The notes under the pieces are model-generated. The model did no database searches, had not been told where the DNA came from, and was given only the letters and a program-made list of their open reading frames with translations. Made by a program: the position numbers and the translations under genes. From positions 124,001 through 188,000 of the forward strand of contig JAIVFH010000013.1 in the NCBI GenBank assembly GCA_025765595.1: a DNA stretch of 64,000 bases, read 5' to 3'. Source of the DNA: Obelidium mucronatum. Taxonomy: Eukaryota > Chytridiomycota > Chytridiomycetes > Chytridiales > Chytriomycetaceae. Below, piece after piece: positions 10,639 to 28,899 of this stretch (within the stretch, counting starts at the first letter, position 1; every line of letters begins with the position of its first letter).

Positions 10639-11157
10639 GTTGAGTCATACAAATTGTTTGTTCCCGAGCCAATGATCGCTAACTGAACACTGCAAAACTA
10701 ACTGCATTTACACTAGATCTTTATGATTCATTGCTTGTTAAAACAGTTGCTTCAGATTAAGGGAAAGTGGATGCGTGAGACTTGATTTGCCATCAAGAAG
10801 CTTGATTTAGCCGAGCGTTTTTCGAAATACCATCATATATATACTTATGATACCGTGATAAACACATCTATTAGGTCTTGGTATCCCATAACAAATTTCT
10901 AACGAATATTGAAAGGCCGCCTGCCACTGCCGACCGATCACAATTTCATTTCAATAACCAGGTCATATTTCTCAAGTTGATACATTCAGAATAAGAGTTT
11001 CAATAAAAGTCTTAACCTTTTAACCCCTTGTCAAGTCGCATGTATCCCATCCCACCCCACCAGCCAGGCCCTTCTCGCCAAATGCCCCAAATTCCAATAA
11101 TAATCAAAAGCAATAAGAAAAAAGGGAGCATCATTTCGAATACCCGCTCTTGCACCA
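10639..11157. other. Intergenic, divergent promoters
   Basis: AT-rich sequence between a minus-strand hypothetical gene and the plus-strand GH5-like gene. A TATATATA run near 10835 is the only core-promoter-like element seen. No ORF or RNA gene is supported. Confidence 0.5.
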
Positions 11158-12680
11158 ATGGCCTCCAAACTCGTGTTCCTTCTGATTCTCATATCCGCCC
11201 TAGCACTGAGTCTAGTAGATGCACAAGGCGCCTTGCATCGCGACCGAAGAAGTCCTGTGATGGTCGATAAAAGAAACGGTACCTTTCTGGGTTTCCTACT
11301 TGCCTACACCTTTAACCGAACTCTCCAATAGACACAGCACATCTTTCGCCATACCCAGCACCTTCCACGCTGTCTTCGACGAGAAAAACCACAAAGACCA
11401 CGCGGACTTCGACCAAGAAGCAATCAAGGACAACTCGGAGACCCACAAAGACAACGAAAAAGACAACGAAGAAAACAACAACAAAGCACGCATCTACCGA
11501 TAAAACACAAACTCCATCAGTAACACCTTCTGTCTCCAAAACATCTACTATTCCCGTGAATCCCTCCACGTCGCCCGCCCCTCTAGCAACACTTCCTCCT
11601 ATCCTCGTGAAGAACAATACCCAGCTCCAATACACTAATGGAACGCGGTTTTCTGGTCGCGGAATCAACTTGGGACACTGGTTCACAATCCCAGCTTCTC
11701 TAGCCGGTCTACAAAACGTGTCTGAGTACGAGTTTTTCAACGTTAGCGACACAAGATGGAATCAAACGACAACTTTGGATCTAATGAACCTTTGGATTGA
11801 CAATGCAATGCAACCTCAGGATTTTTCGTTGATTCGGGAAATGGGTTTTAATTTTGTGAGGCTTGGATTACATTACAGAAATTTCCAGTGGGCAGATGGG
11901 ACTTGGATTCCACGAACGGAGGGAAATAAGACTTTAATTGAATTTGGACGGCTGGATCGCGCTATTCAAATGGCAACAGATGCTGGGTTATACGTGAGTT
12001 TGAGTTATCATTCCTGGTGGGGAAAGGACGTTTACGGAAAGGAGGCGATATCAATACCTGCAGGGCCCGATACTTTTCCGAAAGTATTGGTGGAACAGAA
12101 GGGATTGCAAGATAAGGCGAGTGATTTCTTGGGGAACTTGACATTTCATGTGATGAATGTTCCTGGAATCCTCGCGATCGAGTTATTGGATGAGGCGAGC
12201 CCTAGTTTTGGTCATAACCTGAGTCAAGTCTTGTATAATGCTGTGAGAGCTGTGGATCCCAATCGAGTTGTTGTCCGATACTTTTCCAGCGACCGTGTCG
12301 ATCCTGTGGATTATAATTGGGCGTCAACTGTTTATTCATTCAATGTGGCCGATGAAGGACTTTCTTCGAATGGACTGGGCATTTTCGAAGCTGGGGTGAA
12401 GGATAAAACCAAGGATGCTTTCAAAATTCCTTATTATGTGAGCGCATGGGAAATGAAGGATTGGGTAGACACGACTGCTGCTATTGAGTTTATGAATGGG
12501 TTAACTCCCAAGATTCAAATGTGGGCATTATGGACATACAAGGGTGTCTTTAACGAAACTCTGGGTGGCAATGATACTTTAGTCAGTTACCCTACACAAT
12601 ATCGAGTCAATTTGAGAACCGACTCATTTGATGCGATTCAAAGTGTGTGGAGGAAAAATGGGGGATGTCGATGCTGGTAA
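11158..12680 (+). CDS. Secreted GH5-like protein, probable pseudoenzyme
   Basis: Two exons (11158..11278, 11332..12680; 53-nt intron) give 489 residues: a signal peptide (about 1-22), a 90-residue Thr/Lys/Ser-rich basic linker, and a GH5-type barrel from GRGINLGHWF to the C-terminus. Against the paralogue at 3381..4629 the acid/base position reads ELLDEASPS instead of EGANEVAAS (Asn before Glu lost), and the nucleophile position reads VSAWEM instead of ISEW, an Ala in place of the Glu. The reading frame is clean, so selection has kept the protein although hydrolysis is unlikely. A binding or scaffold role on glucan is inference. Confidence 0.85.
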
Positions 12681-13026
12681 ACTATTGACAGACTGGGGGC
12701 GAAGCTTTTTGGGGTGAAGGAATCGGGTGTTCATATTTTCTTCTTATTTTTTTTTCCTTGATTGCATGTTTCACTGAATAATATTATGTATACTGTTTGT
12801 TTCAAAAAGAAAGACCCAAGGTATAGATGACGGTAGCCGAGTTCTGGTTTTGAAAAGGCCAGGGGAATGCGGTCCATCGTCGATTTCAGTCTTTATTCGT
12901 AAATAATAAGCGGCGTTCTTTTACATAATTGATAGTAGATAAGTATGGTCTTCAAAATTGGTTGAACGGTAAATTCATTTATTATGCCTCTCAAGGATTC
13001 ATAGAGATTGAGACAGAGAAATCGAA
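12681..13026. other. Convergent 3' flank
   Basis: Contains the 3' ends of the GH5-like gene and the convergent M43 protease. No coding signal was seen. Confidence 0.5.
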
Positions 13027-14113
13027 TTAGCATGGAGCGTACCAGACGATCCACTTGGAACCTTGACAGTAGTACATGGTCTTATTGTAGCACTGAGAAA
13101 CACCTTGGGTACAAGGAGCGCCAACAACTGGCCCACTACCGGAGGCGGTAGTGGTGGTAGTAGCCGCTTTGGTTGTGGTTGTGGTGGTGGTGGTGGCCTT
13201 GGTTGTAGACGCCGGCGCTTTTGTGGTAGTGGTAGTGGTGCGTGGGTTTGTAGTGGTGGGTGTAGGTGACAACAACGCCGGTGTTTCTGTAGGCAGCGTA
13301 TTGCGCCTGAATACGGGCATACTGTCCAGGAGTAAAGTTGGTCATGCAAGAGTCCACAGAGTAATCCATGTAGTTGGTAACTGGGTCAGCTCCAGGCCAT
13401 TGAGCGCCAGTACACGTGTCACGGTTGACTGGACATCCGGAGGCTGGGCTTGCTTCTGCTGGGGTATCGTCGACGTAGTCACCAGGGTTTGTGCAACCGT
13501 CTTGGAAGGTGTGGTAGAGACCAAGCCAGTGACCAACTTCGTGAGTAGCAGTTCTTCCTAGGTTGTAACTAGCCAAGGAGCCGCCTGGAAGAGATCCAAA
13601 GTGGACAAGGACACCGTCAAGCTTGGGACTGGAATTGTACGAGGATGGGAAGGTAGCAACACCAAGAAGACCAGCTGGAGATCCTGGCTTATTTGTGTAG
13701 ACGTTAAGAGTTTCAGGTCCTCCCTTGCGCAAAGTGCTCTTCATATTTTGGTAAGCCGAGAGGCCGGAACCTTCGGGACCTGCCACAAACCAGGCCGCAT
13801 TCTCTTGACGAGTTGTTCCAGCAAGAGTGAAAATCACTTTTCCGACGTAATCGGCATTGAGAACATCAATTTGCTGCTGAATGGTAGCATCAGAAACAGC
13901 ACCTTGGCCTCCACTGGTGATAACATGAAACCAAGTTGGGATCACAATTGGGGCAACATCAGCAGCAGCAAATGACTGGACGTTCTGGGAGACAAAGCTT
14001 TGGAAGTGAGATTCTGCAGCCAAGAGTTGGTTTCTTGGAAGGTTCTGGGTACCACATCGGGCAGATACAAATGGAACGAGGACCGCAGCCAAGTAGATCA
14101 CAACTGGAAGCAT
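13027..14113 (-). CDS. Secreted M43 metalloprotease with Thr-rich tail domain, one frameshift
   Basis: A secreted zinc protease of family M43 (cytophagalysin/pappalysin type). From 14113: signal peptide (about 1-18), pro-region, catalytic HEVGHWLGLYH with third zinc ligand downstream, and the Met-turn region NYMDYSVDSCM. After the last catalytic helix (RIQAQYAAYR) the frame shifts by one extra base near 13285-13310. It continues as a Thr/Lys-rich linker and a small Cys-containing domain (VSQCYNKTMYYCQGSKW) ending at 13027. The tail looks like a carbohydrate-binding module and recurs in the pseudogene at 15837. No intron fits the break. Confidence 0.82.
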
Positions 14114-14720
14114 GATTGGATTTTTATAGAAAGGGAGGAGGCAATGGCTGCTCCTTTTATTTCTTTCTGGGTGGCTCGGAACGCCACTTTTCTTTTTTTC
14201 GAGCTTGCACGTGACGTGTAAATACATCTTGTGATGTTCTGGTGCTACTCACGTGTTCCCCTATCGGATGAATTAAGAAGCCAGCTTATACCAGCCGCTG
14301 ATCAAATGCAGTATATACTGTAACAATATTGAGATCTACAGCTCCTTAATAGACGCGTCGACACTCGACACTGGTCCATAGAAACCAACACTAAATGGAA
14401 TTTTTCTGGGCTTGTATGGTGTTTGGTGGCTTCTTTGGTTTTTACGAAGTTATGTACGATGGATGCTTGCAGGAAGTCTCGTAGTGTATGGCATAAACAA
14501 TACTGACATTTCCTTTTAAAAAAAAATCTTCAAGGAGCAGGAAATGCAGAGTTTAATCTATTCTGTCACGGTTTCTGGCATACTTACAGAAAGCAAATCA
14601 TTTACAAGAGCTCTGAGCAAGTCAACATTGTATCAATATCGCCTTTACTTTCAAACCACCATAGACAAATCAACAATAAGGCAAACATAAAAAAATTCAC
14701 TCCTCTTGGTCCTTCACTTC
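14114..14720. other. Intergenic between two M43 genes
   Basis: Holds the promoter of the 13027..14113 gene and the 3' flank of the next one. No ORF with coding character was found. Confidence 0.5.
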
Positions 14721-15557
14721 TTATTGTCTGTAAGCGGCGTACTGAGCCTGAATTCGCGCGTATTGGCCAGCGGAGAAACCAGTCATGCAAGAGTCCACAG
14801 AGTAATCCATGTAGTTCTTTACCGGATCGAGTCCAGGGTATTGAGCTCCGGTGCAGGTGTCGCGATTTGCTGGGCATCCAGACGCTGGGCTTGCTTCGGC
14901 TGGGGTATCATCAACATAGTCTCCTGGAGCTGCACATCCACCCTGGAAAGTATGGTAGAGGCCAAGCCAGTGACCGACTTCGTGAGTCGCGGTTCTACCC
15001 AGGTTGTAAGAAGCCAAAGAACCTCCTGGGAGAGATCCATAGTGAACCAGAACACCGTCCTGCGAGGGGCTGGATGCATATGAGGAAGGAAAAGTGGCAA
15101 CACCAAGAAGACCAGCTGGAGATCCCGGCTTGTTTGTGTAGATGTTCAAAGTTCCTTTGCCGCCTTTACGAAGGGTGCTCTTCATGTTCTGATAGTCGGC
15201 AACACCGGCTCCAGATGGTCCAGCAACGAACCACTTGGCATTGTTCTGACGCGTTGTTCCCGCAAGCGTGAATTGTACCTTACCGGCATAATCTGCGTTG
15301 AGTACGGAAAGCTGCTTTTGTATCACAGCATCAGACACAGCTCCTTCGGTACCACTTGTGATAACATGAAACCAAGTGGGGACAACGATGGGAGCGGCAG
15401 CTGCTTCGGCAGCAAATGACAAGGCATTTTGAGAGACAAATTCTTGGAAGTGATTCTCAGCAGCCAAAAGCTGAGACTTTGGAAGATCAGCGGTACCGCA
15501 ACGGGCCGACACGAATGGTACAATGGTAGCGAGAGCGTACAACACGTAAAGAAGCAT
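14721..15557 (-). CDS. Secreted M43 metalloprotease, intact
   Basis: A complete 278-residue paralogue of the neighbouring protease, in tandem and in the same direction. It has a signal peptide (about 1-18), a mature start near RCGTADLPKSQ, zinc motif HEVGHWLGLYH at about 195, DDTPAEASPASGCP and a Met-turn region. It stops right after the catalytic domain (QAQYAAYRQ) and lacks the Thr-rich linker and tail domain of its neighbour. A minus-strand TATAAA sits at 15623..15628, 66 nt upstream. Likely an extracellular degradative enzyme. Confidence 0.93.
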   Translation of the reverse strand: MLLYVLYALATIVPFVSARCGTADLPKSQLLAAENHFQEFVSQNALSFAAEAAAAPIVVPTWFHVITSGTEGAVSDAVIQKQLSVLNADYAGKVQFTLAGTTRQNNAKWFVAGPSGAGVADYQNMKSTLRKGGKGTLNIYTNKPGSPAGLLGVATFPSSYASSPSQDGVLVHYGSLPGGSLASYNLGRTATHEVGHWLGLYHTFQGGCAAPGDYVDDTPAEASPASGCPANRDTCTGAQYPGLDPVKNYMDYSVDSCMTGFSAGQYARIQAQYAAYRQ

Positions 15558-15622
15558 TTTTTTCCTTGAAGCTTTGATATTTGCTTGTTGTTTGTGTTTT
15601 TCCTTCCTTGAATTTACTTGAA

Positions 15623-15628
15623 TTTATA
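15623..15628 (-). promoter_or_regulatory. TATA box of the intact M43 gene
   Basis: TATAAA on the minus strand, 66-71 nt upstream of the ATG at 15557. Confidence 0.5.
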
Positions 15629-15836
15629 CCCTTATGCTGGTGGCGTTCGAAGAAACGCGCCACTTGGAAACTCGTTCTTCAACCACGCAATAGACATGTG
15701 ACTATGAGCCCCGTGATTTGTGATTTAATCATTCAATCAACTCCTTCTGAGACACTCATTAATGAAGTGATGTGTCTTGGATTTACGCAAGAAACAAAAC
15801 AACACTCATTTATTTGTAAACAGTGGTCTTTTCAAT

Positions 15837-16240
15837 TTAACAGGATTGCCAATCAATCCAGACATGAGCTTGGCAAAAGTACAGCGTCTTATTGTAGCAT
15901 GATTGTTGGGCACCGCCTTGATTCTGCTCACGAGTGAACTCTACAAAGCAAGATTCCCACTTACAGTCCTTGCAAATTCGTAACCGGATCCATTCCAGGA
16001 AACTAGACTGGAATCTTGCAGCAGCAGGAGTGTCATCAACATAGTCATTGGGGAACGTGCAACAATCTTTGAATGTGTTGTAGAGAGCAACTTCACGCGT
16101 TGCAAGGCTGTACGGTGTCTTGGGGGTCCTCCAGGAAGTGTGCCGTAGTGAATGAGTACGCCATCAAGCCCTGGAATGTAACTGTACTCGGAAGGAAAAG
16201 TGTTAACTCCCAGAACACCTCCGGTTCAAATTTTCCGGAG
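15837..16240 (-). pseudogene. Decayed M43 metalloprotease lacking the zinc motif
   Basis: Reading the minus strand, recognisable fragments appear in order: a VNTFPSEYSY segment, DGVLIHYGTLPGG, a shortened block where the HEVGHWLG motif should be (only REV...LYNTF remains), DYVDDTPAA, then DPVTN and a tail domain with SCYNKTLYFCQ ending in a stop at 15837. Several frame changes and internal stops separate these pieces. Deletion of the HExxH block means no protease function. It keeps the tail domain seen in the 13027..14113 gene and absent from 14721..15557. Confidence 0.8.
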
Positions 16241-16567
16241 CTCTTCTGTGAAGTTTGGTATCTCGCTAGAAAGAAATGATAGTGTCCCCATGGGGGCCAG
16301 AGTTAAACCCGACAGGGTTGCTTTGTCAAGTATTTTTTTCAACACAGGAAAGGATAAGGATTGGATAGATGACTTGTTCCAACTACAGTAACGCTAACGT
16401 TGGCACAATTTTGGAAACTCTAAAAATCTCAATTTTCATTTGGAAAAAAATCTGTGCAATTTATTTCAACATTGTGAAGGTGCACGCCTCAAGAGCTCAA
16501 ATACGGTATCGCAAAAAATGTGCATAAAGAGCTGTCCTTTCGGTTATTAATATATGGTATCTTGACT

Positions 16568-17218
16568 TCAAAGGGCATTCATATCGACAATTGTCCCAAC
16601 CAGCGTTGTACCCGAAAACAAAGCCAAATTTCCTGTCGACAATAAACACAAATGTGTGCTAGTTCTCCCTTTTGCAGTAGAAGTCCACGTGTTTCCTGCT
16701 AGAATCGGTGTTGCGCCGTTATAAACCACAAAATTCCCATCTTTTTGATAATCAAAATGATAGTTTGGGTTGCTGGATTTCGCTTGAGCGCTTCCTGTCG
16801 TCCAGATTGGGGTATTTGGGGTGATGCTTGCGATAGTCGGGTCTCCTGCGTAAGCAACCACGTTTCCGTCCACTAAAATATTTTTTTTTGTAATGACTCT
16901 TTTAGTGGCAACACGCCTTTTTTTTGCGTCAAATTTGAAAAATAATAGAATACTTTGCATGGTCATATAAAGTCCTCCGGCTCGCATATAACTGCACTGG
17001 CCAATAGACTGTCCACGTGTTAAACAGGTTCCTCCATTCGCTGATGTTCCAACAGAAACACACTGGGTAGGAAGCGCCACTACAGCGATAGTGGATACGG
17101 CAGCAGGATTGGTGGATACTCTGGCTGTGCTTGCACTAGAAACGGGGGCTGCAATAGTCGGGGTTGCATAAAAGTCCACGAAAATAGCCACAAGTAGATT
17201 GATGTGACGCAATTTCAT
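16568..17218 (-). CDS. Secreted B-type (mannose-binding) lectin
   Basis: Two exons (16954..17218, 16568..16872) with an 81-nt intron encode 189 residues. Residues 1-24 form a signal peptide, followed by an Ala/Ser/Thr-rich segment and a Cys pair. The bulb-lectin fold then shows two QxDxNxVxY mannose sites: QMDGNVVAY, created exactly by the splice, and QKDGNFVVY. The intron length is a multiple of three without a stop, so an unspliced mRNA would still be translated but would break the first site. Likely a cell-wall or extracellular carbohydrate binder. Confidence 0.85.
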   Translation of the reverse strand: MKLRHINLLVAIFVDFYATPTIAAPVSSASTARVSTNPAAVSTIAVVALPTQCVSVGTSANGGTCLTRGQSIGQCSYMRAGGLYMTMQSILLFFKFDAKKRRVATKRVITKKNILVDGNVVAYAGDPTIASITPNTPIWTTGSAQAKSSNPNYHFDYQKDGNFVVYNGATPILAGNTWTSTAKGRTSTHLCLLSTGNLALFSGTTLVGTIVDMNAL

Positions 17219-17531
17219 TTGCGGAATAGATTTGTGGGAATCGTCCTTTCTCCAAGATGGAAGTCGACAATGAGATGAAAAAAAAACTGAGACGCGCTTT
17301 GCCCAAAGAGAGTGCAGGGTGCTTCGAGGAGTTCTATTAATATTCTGTGAAGGAAGACATTGTCTTCAATCTCTTGCTGCAAATCGATTGGGGGAAAACA
17401 ACAACAAAGACCCAATCAGATTTCAAGAAACTTTTCGCAATCTTACTCTGGGAGTTAGATCTTGGAATAGTCCCGGATTATTGACAAATGTATTCCCTAT
17501 ATTTCCGCTTTTCCCACGATTTTTCTGAAGC
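17219..17531. other. Intergenic, divergent
   Basis: Non-coding sequence between the lectin and the TKL kinase gene. No element is recognised. Confidence 0.5.
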
Positions 17532-20269
17532 ATGACCACCAGAGTTGATTCATCCCCTTCCACGTCACCTCAGCAATCTGTCGAGCATCATGTTCGTATT
17601 AAAAGAAAACCAAGGGGAAGCCCTGTTCTCAACTATCCATCTTAAACTGGGCAGCTGAACCACATCTCTTTCGTTCTGTCAAACACATCAAACCTGCTGT
17701 CCTCAGCGACCCACAACAAAGCATCCCTGAAGCGATGGATTAAACGAGCCGAAAGCATTGCTGATTCAATATCTTCACTGATAAAGTCAAAGCGGAACTT
17801 GCTTTCAAAAGAAGCAACTGGCGCCGTTTCTCTTCTGCTCGATTTAACTCAGAGCTTTGAACTTTTCGTCAAGAAACTTGGAACAGCAAAGGTTTGGTTG
17901 ATTGTTGTTGTTGTTGTGTGCGGTGGTGTTATTGGCTGATTGCTCCAACATCTCTCTCCTGCAGTTCATGCACAGCTATATCAACAAGGACACGGCGACC
18001 GCTAGAATATCAGTTTATAACCAAGAGCTAGCTTCTATTGCGCAGCAGCTTGCTTTGGCTGTGGAGGTGGATAACAATGCTTGGGCTGAAGAAGATCAAA
18101 ATGACAGAAGGCTGGATCTCCAAGAACTCGATCACACACTACAACATCTTGTAGATAATGACTACAAAATCTTGAATGTACTTGAACTCAAACAAGTTGA
18201 ATACTTTGAGGCGATTGAGGTAACGTAAGCCCACAAGGAATTCTCAAACCCTGAAATCACAACACAGGCCTTGCAAAAAAGCCTTTCTGATCACGTCGAT
18301 AAAGCACTTGAAAGAAATCTGGATCGTCTGTTTATGGAACGGGCACTCACCTGTCTTCGAAGAGCTAGTGAAGTTTCTCTTCCACCTGGAACCACCGCTC
18401 CACCGACCAAACAAAATAGCGCACCACCCCAATGGGTACTTACATCTTGGGAAATTGATATTGGTGACACAGTCGCCCAAGGCGGCTTCGCAGAAGTCTT
18501 GAAGGCAACGTGGTTGAATCACACGACGGTTGCAGTCAAGCGACTCCATATGCGGCTGGAAACATCAAAAATGCGGGACGATTTTCTACGTGAAGTTAAA
18601 ACTTGGTTTCCGTTGCGGCATCCGCATATTCTCCCTCTTCTTGGGGCTTGTGCTACGGCTGAGAGACCGTTCATGGTTATGCCGTTCATGCCTCGAGGAC
18701 ATTCGTTGCAGTATTTGGACTGGTGTGGTGTTAACCAAGGAAAGGACTGTGTGGAAGCGAAAGGAATCAAACTGCTCTATGAAGTTTCCTTGGGTTTACA
18801 GTACCTCCATTCACGAGGCGTCGTGCATGGTGATTTAAAAGCTGTCAATATTCTCGTGGATGAGCATGGGAGTGCAAACGTTGCCGATTTCGGATTCGCG
18901 AGTCTGAAGCAGTTTTCAAGCACTCGAAACACTTCAGCAGGAGGGTCCAATCATTTTGGAGGAACGTTGCGATGGATGAGTCCGGAGAGGCTACTGGGCG
19001 GGAGATTGGCGCCACCGGTGGACGTGTATGCATTTGCAATGACTTGCTACGAAATTTTGAGTGAAGGCGAAGTCCCTATGACTGGTAATTTCCTTGTACA
19101 TTATTCCTCATTTGTACTTAATCTGTCCTTTCAAAATGCTTCTTTTCAGAAATACCTGATGCCCTCCTGTATCAACATATTGTCCATTCGCATTTACGCC
19201 CTCAGATACCGCAGCCAAGCGCTAGCACAACGTATGCAAACACATCGAAACATCTTTTTCGCCTCATGAAAGCGTGCTGGGACCCGAACCCGCTGGCCAG
19301 GCCCTCTTTTTCTAGCATAGCCATTTCAATGAAGAGTATAACCACGGAAGCGCGAGGAAAAGGATCAACAGTAGAAAATATAGCAACAGCTGCCAGTGAG
19401 AGCTATGCGACTATACGCGATCCTGTACCATCTGTTTCCGATAGTTTGTTCCGAGTAGATCAACACTATCAGTACATGTCTCAAGAATCAGACGGAAGTA
19501 ACAGCGGAATCATTGGACTTGGCGGAGGTATGCTGACCAAAACCGTTCGAGGAACTCAACAGCATCCGTTCGACGGCGACGACATTAACCTAGAATTTGA
19601 GCCTGGGACTTGGGGTGCTCTAGGTAAAAATATTATTATTAAAGTGCACACTTACATCCATTGTTAAAACGCATAACCCAAAAAATAGTTAAGGATCTTC
19701 TCCCAATGTTTCCACGCTCACAGCAACAACGAATAAAGCAAGACATGCTTCTTTTCGGAAGGGAGCTGGTTCTTGCGGTCGCGGATGTTTATCCAACCGC
19801 AAATAACAGTGAATTCTGTGATTTCTTGTACAACCTCAAACTCGCTGCCGGATATGAAACCAGCACTGTTCATTTTATGGATTACATGGGTACCCCTTCT
19901 CGAACAAGGGCTGAGCAGATGGTAAAGGCCAATATCCATTTATCGCTCTCTCGATTGGGCGGAAAGACAAAACAACTGAGGCGAGGCGGCGCTACCACTG
20001 TGGGATCAATATCAAGCAAACCGCAATCATCGCAGGCTTCTGGGATATTCAGTGGGATATGGAGCACATTCTATAACTTGTACTATTCACCAATTTCTCT
20101 AGTGACTAAAGCGGAACCGCCCCTGCAAGTGCCACAGCGGAATTCAGATAGTACTGTTTATACTGTGGATACAAATGTATCAAACAATGTGAGCGTTGGT
20201 GTTGCTCTTGGGGATGGAAAGTTGAGGAATTCGCGTGTCCTTGGAGGTGCTGAAGGGCCGTTGAATTGA
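17532..20269 (+). CDS. TKL-family protein kinase with helical N-terminal domain
   Basis: A 791-residue multidomain kinase from six exons: 17532..17595, 17707..17891, 17965..18219, 18268..19084, 19150..19623, 19689..20269; all phases agree. Residues about 25-210 are purely helical, with motifs such as LLLDLTQSFELFVKKLG, and resemble the four-helix bundles (HeLo/MLKL-NTD type) found before fungal TKL kinases. The kinase domain follows: AQGGFAEVLKA, VAVKRL, HGDLKAVN, ADFGFAS and a PSF-type end. All catalytic residues are present, with HGD replacing HRD. The C-terminal 200 residues contain a second helical region and Ser-rich tail with no family I know. The first exon boundary is the least certain. 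Confidence 0.8.
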
Positions 20270-20302
20270 ATAAAAGAAAGAAACAAAGAAATCCAAAACA
20301 AA

Positions 20303-21215
20303 ATGCAGCTCCTCGCACCGCTGCTGGCGCTCGCGGCGCTGGCGCTCGGCCTCAAATTCGACTTGGCGTCGGCGCCGCCCGGCGGAACGCGGCGCTGCGT
20401 CAAGCAGTACATCACGGCCGAGACGCTCGTCGTCGGCCACTACGAGATTGGGCCCGATGCGCACAACTCGCAGCGCATCGATGTCGAGGTTTCTTTCTTT
20501 CTTTCTTTCTTTCTTTCGTTCTTTTCTCCTTGTTCTTTTTCTGATGCATCTCCGTGGATAGATCTTTGACGATGCACCAATTGCAAGCAAATACTACCGT
20601 GAGTTGCAACACTCTGCTGTCACTCACTCTCACTCACTCGCTCACTCTGGCTGCCAAAAATAATATATTCAAATCCCACAGACAAGAACAATGTCAACGA
20701 AGGATCGCAAAAGTTTACTTTCAACACTCACGAAACTGCAAACATCAACTACTGCTTCACAAACACAAACACTCAACAAGGTAATTCCTGTCTTCAGAAA
20801 GAGTATGTGTTTTAAATGGGATTTCTAACTCGGATCTTCCGTCTGAATTGGCCGTCCGTCCATGATATACCCGAAAAATAATATATAAAAAAAAGGCTAC
20901 CACGAATCAATGAACCAAAAACGTCTCATTTCCATCCACGTTGACACGGGTGCCGAAGCTGAAGACTATTCAGAAACAAAGAAATCCCTGGAACCATTGG
21001 AACTCGAAGTATATCGTCTCGAACGGATCTCGGAAGGACTTGTGAGGGAAATGGATCAATTAAAGGCGGATGAAGAGAAAATGAGAGACGTGAATGAAAG
21101 TACAAACTCGAGAGTAGCTTGGTTGAGCACTTTGAGTATTGTTGTATTGGTGGGTGCTGCGGGATGGCAGCTGCATTACCTGCGAACCTTCTTCAAGAGC
21201 AAGAAAGTTCTTTAA
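20303..21215 (+). CDS. p24/EMP24-family cargo receptor
   Basis: A type I membrane protein of COPII/COPI vesicles that sorts cargo such as GPI-anchored proteins between ER and Golgi. Four exons (20303..20488, 20562..20598, 20682..20780, 20896..21215) give 213 residues: signal peptide (1-16), GOLD domain with the Cys pair (RRCVKQYI and INYCFTN), a coiled-coil neck, a transmembrane helix near 183-205, and a short tail ending KKVL, a dilysine retrieval signal. It is closest to the delta (ERV25/TMED10) type. The first exon is notably GC-rich. Confidence 0.92.
20490..20517 (+). repeat. (TTTC)n microsatellite
   Basis: About seven TTTC units at the start of intron 1 of the p24 gene. The same motif in reverse complement recurs in an ABC transporter intron at 27311-27339. 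Confidence 0.9.
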
Positions 21216-21399
21216 AAAAACAATGATGAAAAACTGACGTGTTTTCTTGGCGTCATTATTGGTGCCTTTTGTTTTTCTTTTTGAATAAAAGGGTAAAAAA
21301 AAACAATTCTTCAAAGAGTCTATATTACCAAGTATATATTTTAATGATATTTTAATGTTTGTAATTAACTCCTATGAGGCCAAAAAAAGATGCCTCCAA

Positions 21400-28577
<7,178 letters not shown>

Positions 28578-28899
28578 CCTTTTTTTTGGGAAGCAATTTG
28601 CAAGTTGAATTGCAAATCAATCTTTGGTTAACACAATTTATTTTCCGACGCCACTCGGGAAGGTTTCCGCTATCACTACTATCATGAAGTAACTTCACTT
28701 AAAACAAAACCCCATGGGTTCAAAACAGAAAAAATCTGCTACCATTGGCTTGTTGGTGTGTCGGAACATCCACAACTGATGATGAGTAATGTAATCGAAT
28801 CACAAAAGTTCAAGTATAAGGACTATGAATTTTAATTTCGAATAACTTTAAAAGGACAACTGATAGAATGGCATTTGTTTCTTTTTTTTCGTTCGAGTA
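28578..28899. other. Intergenic
   Basis: Contains the ABC transporter promoter and the 3' flank of the EF-hand gene, both on the minus strand. No further element was seen. Confidence 0.5.
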
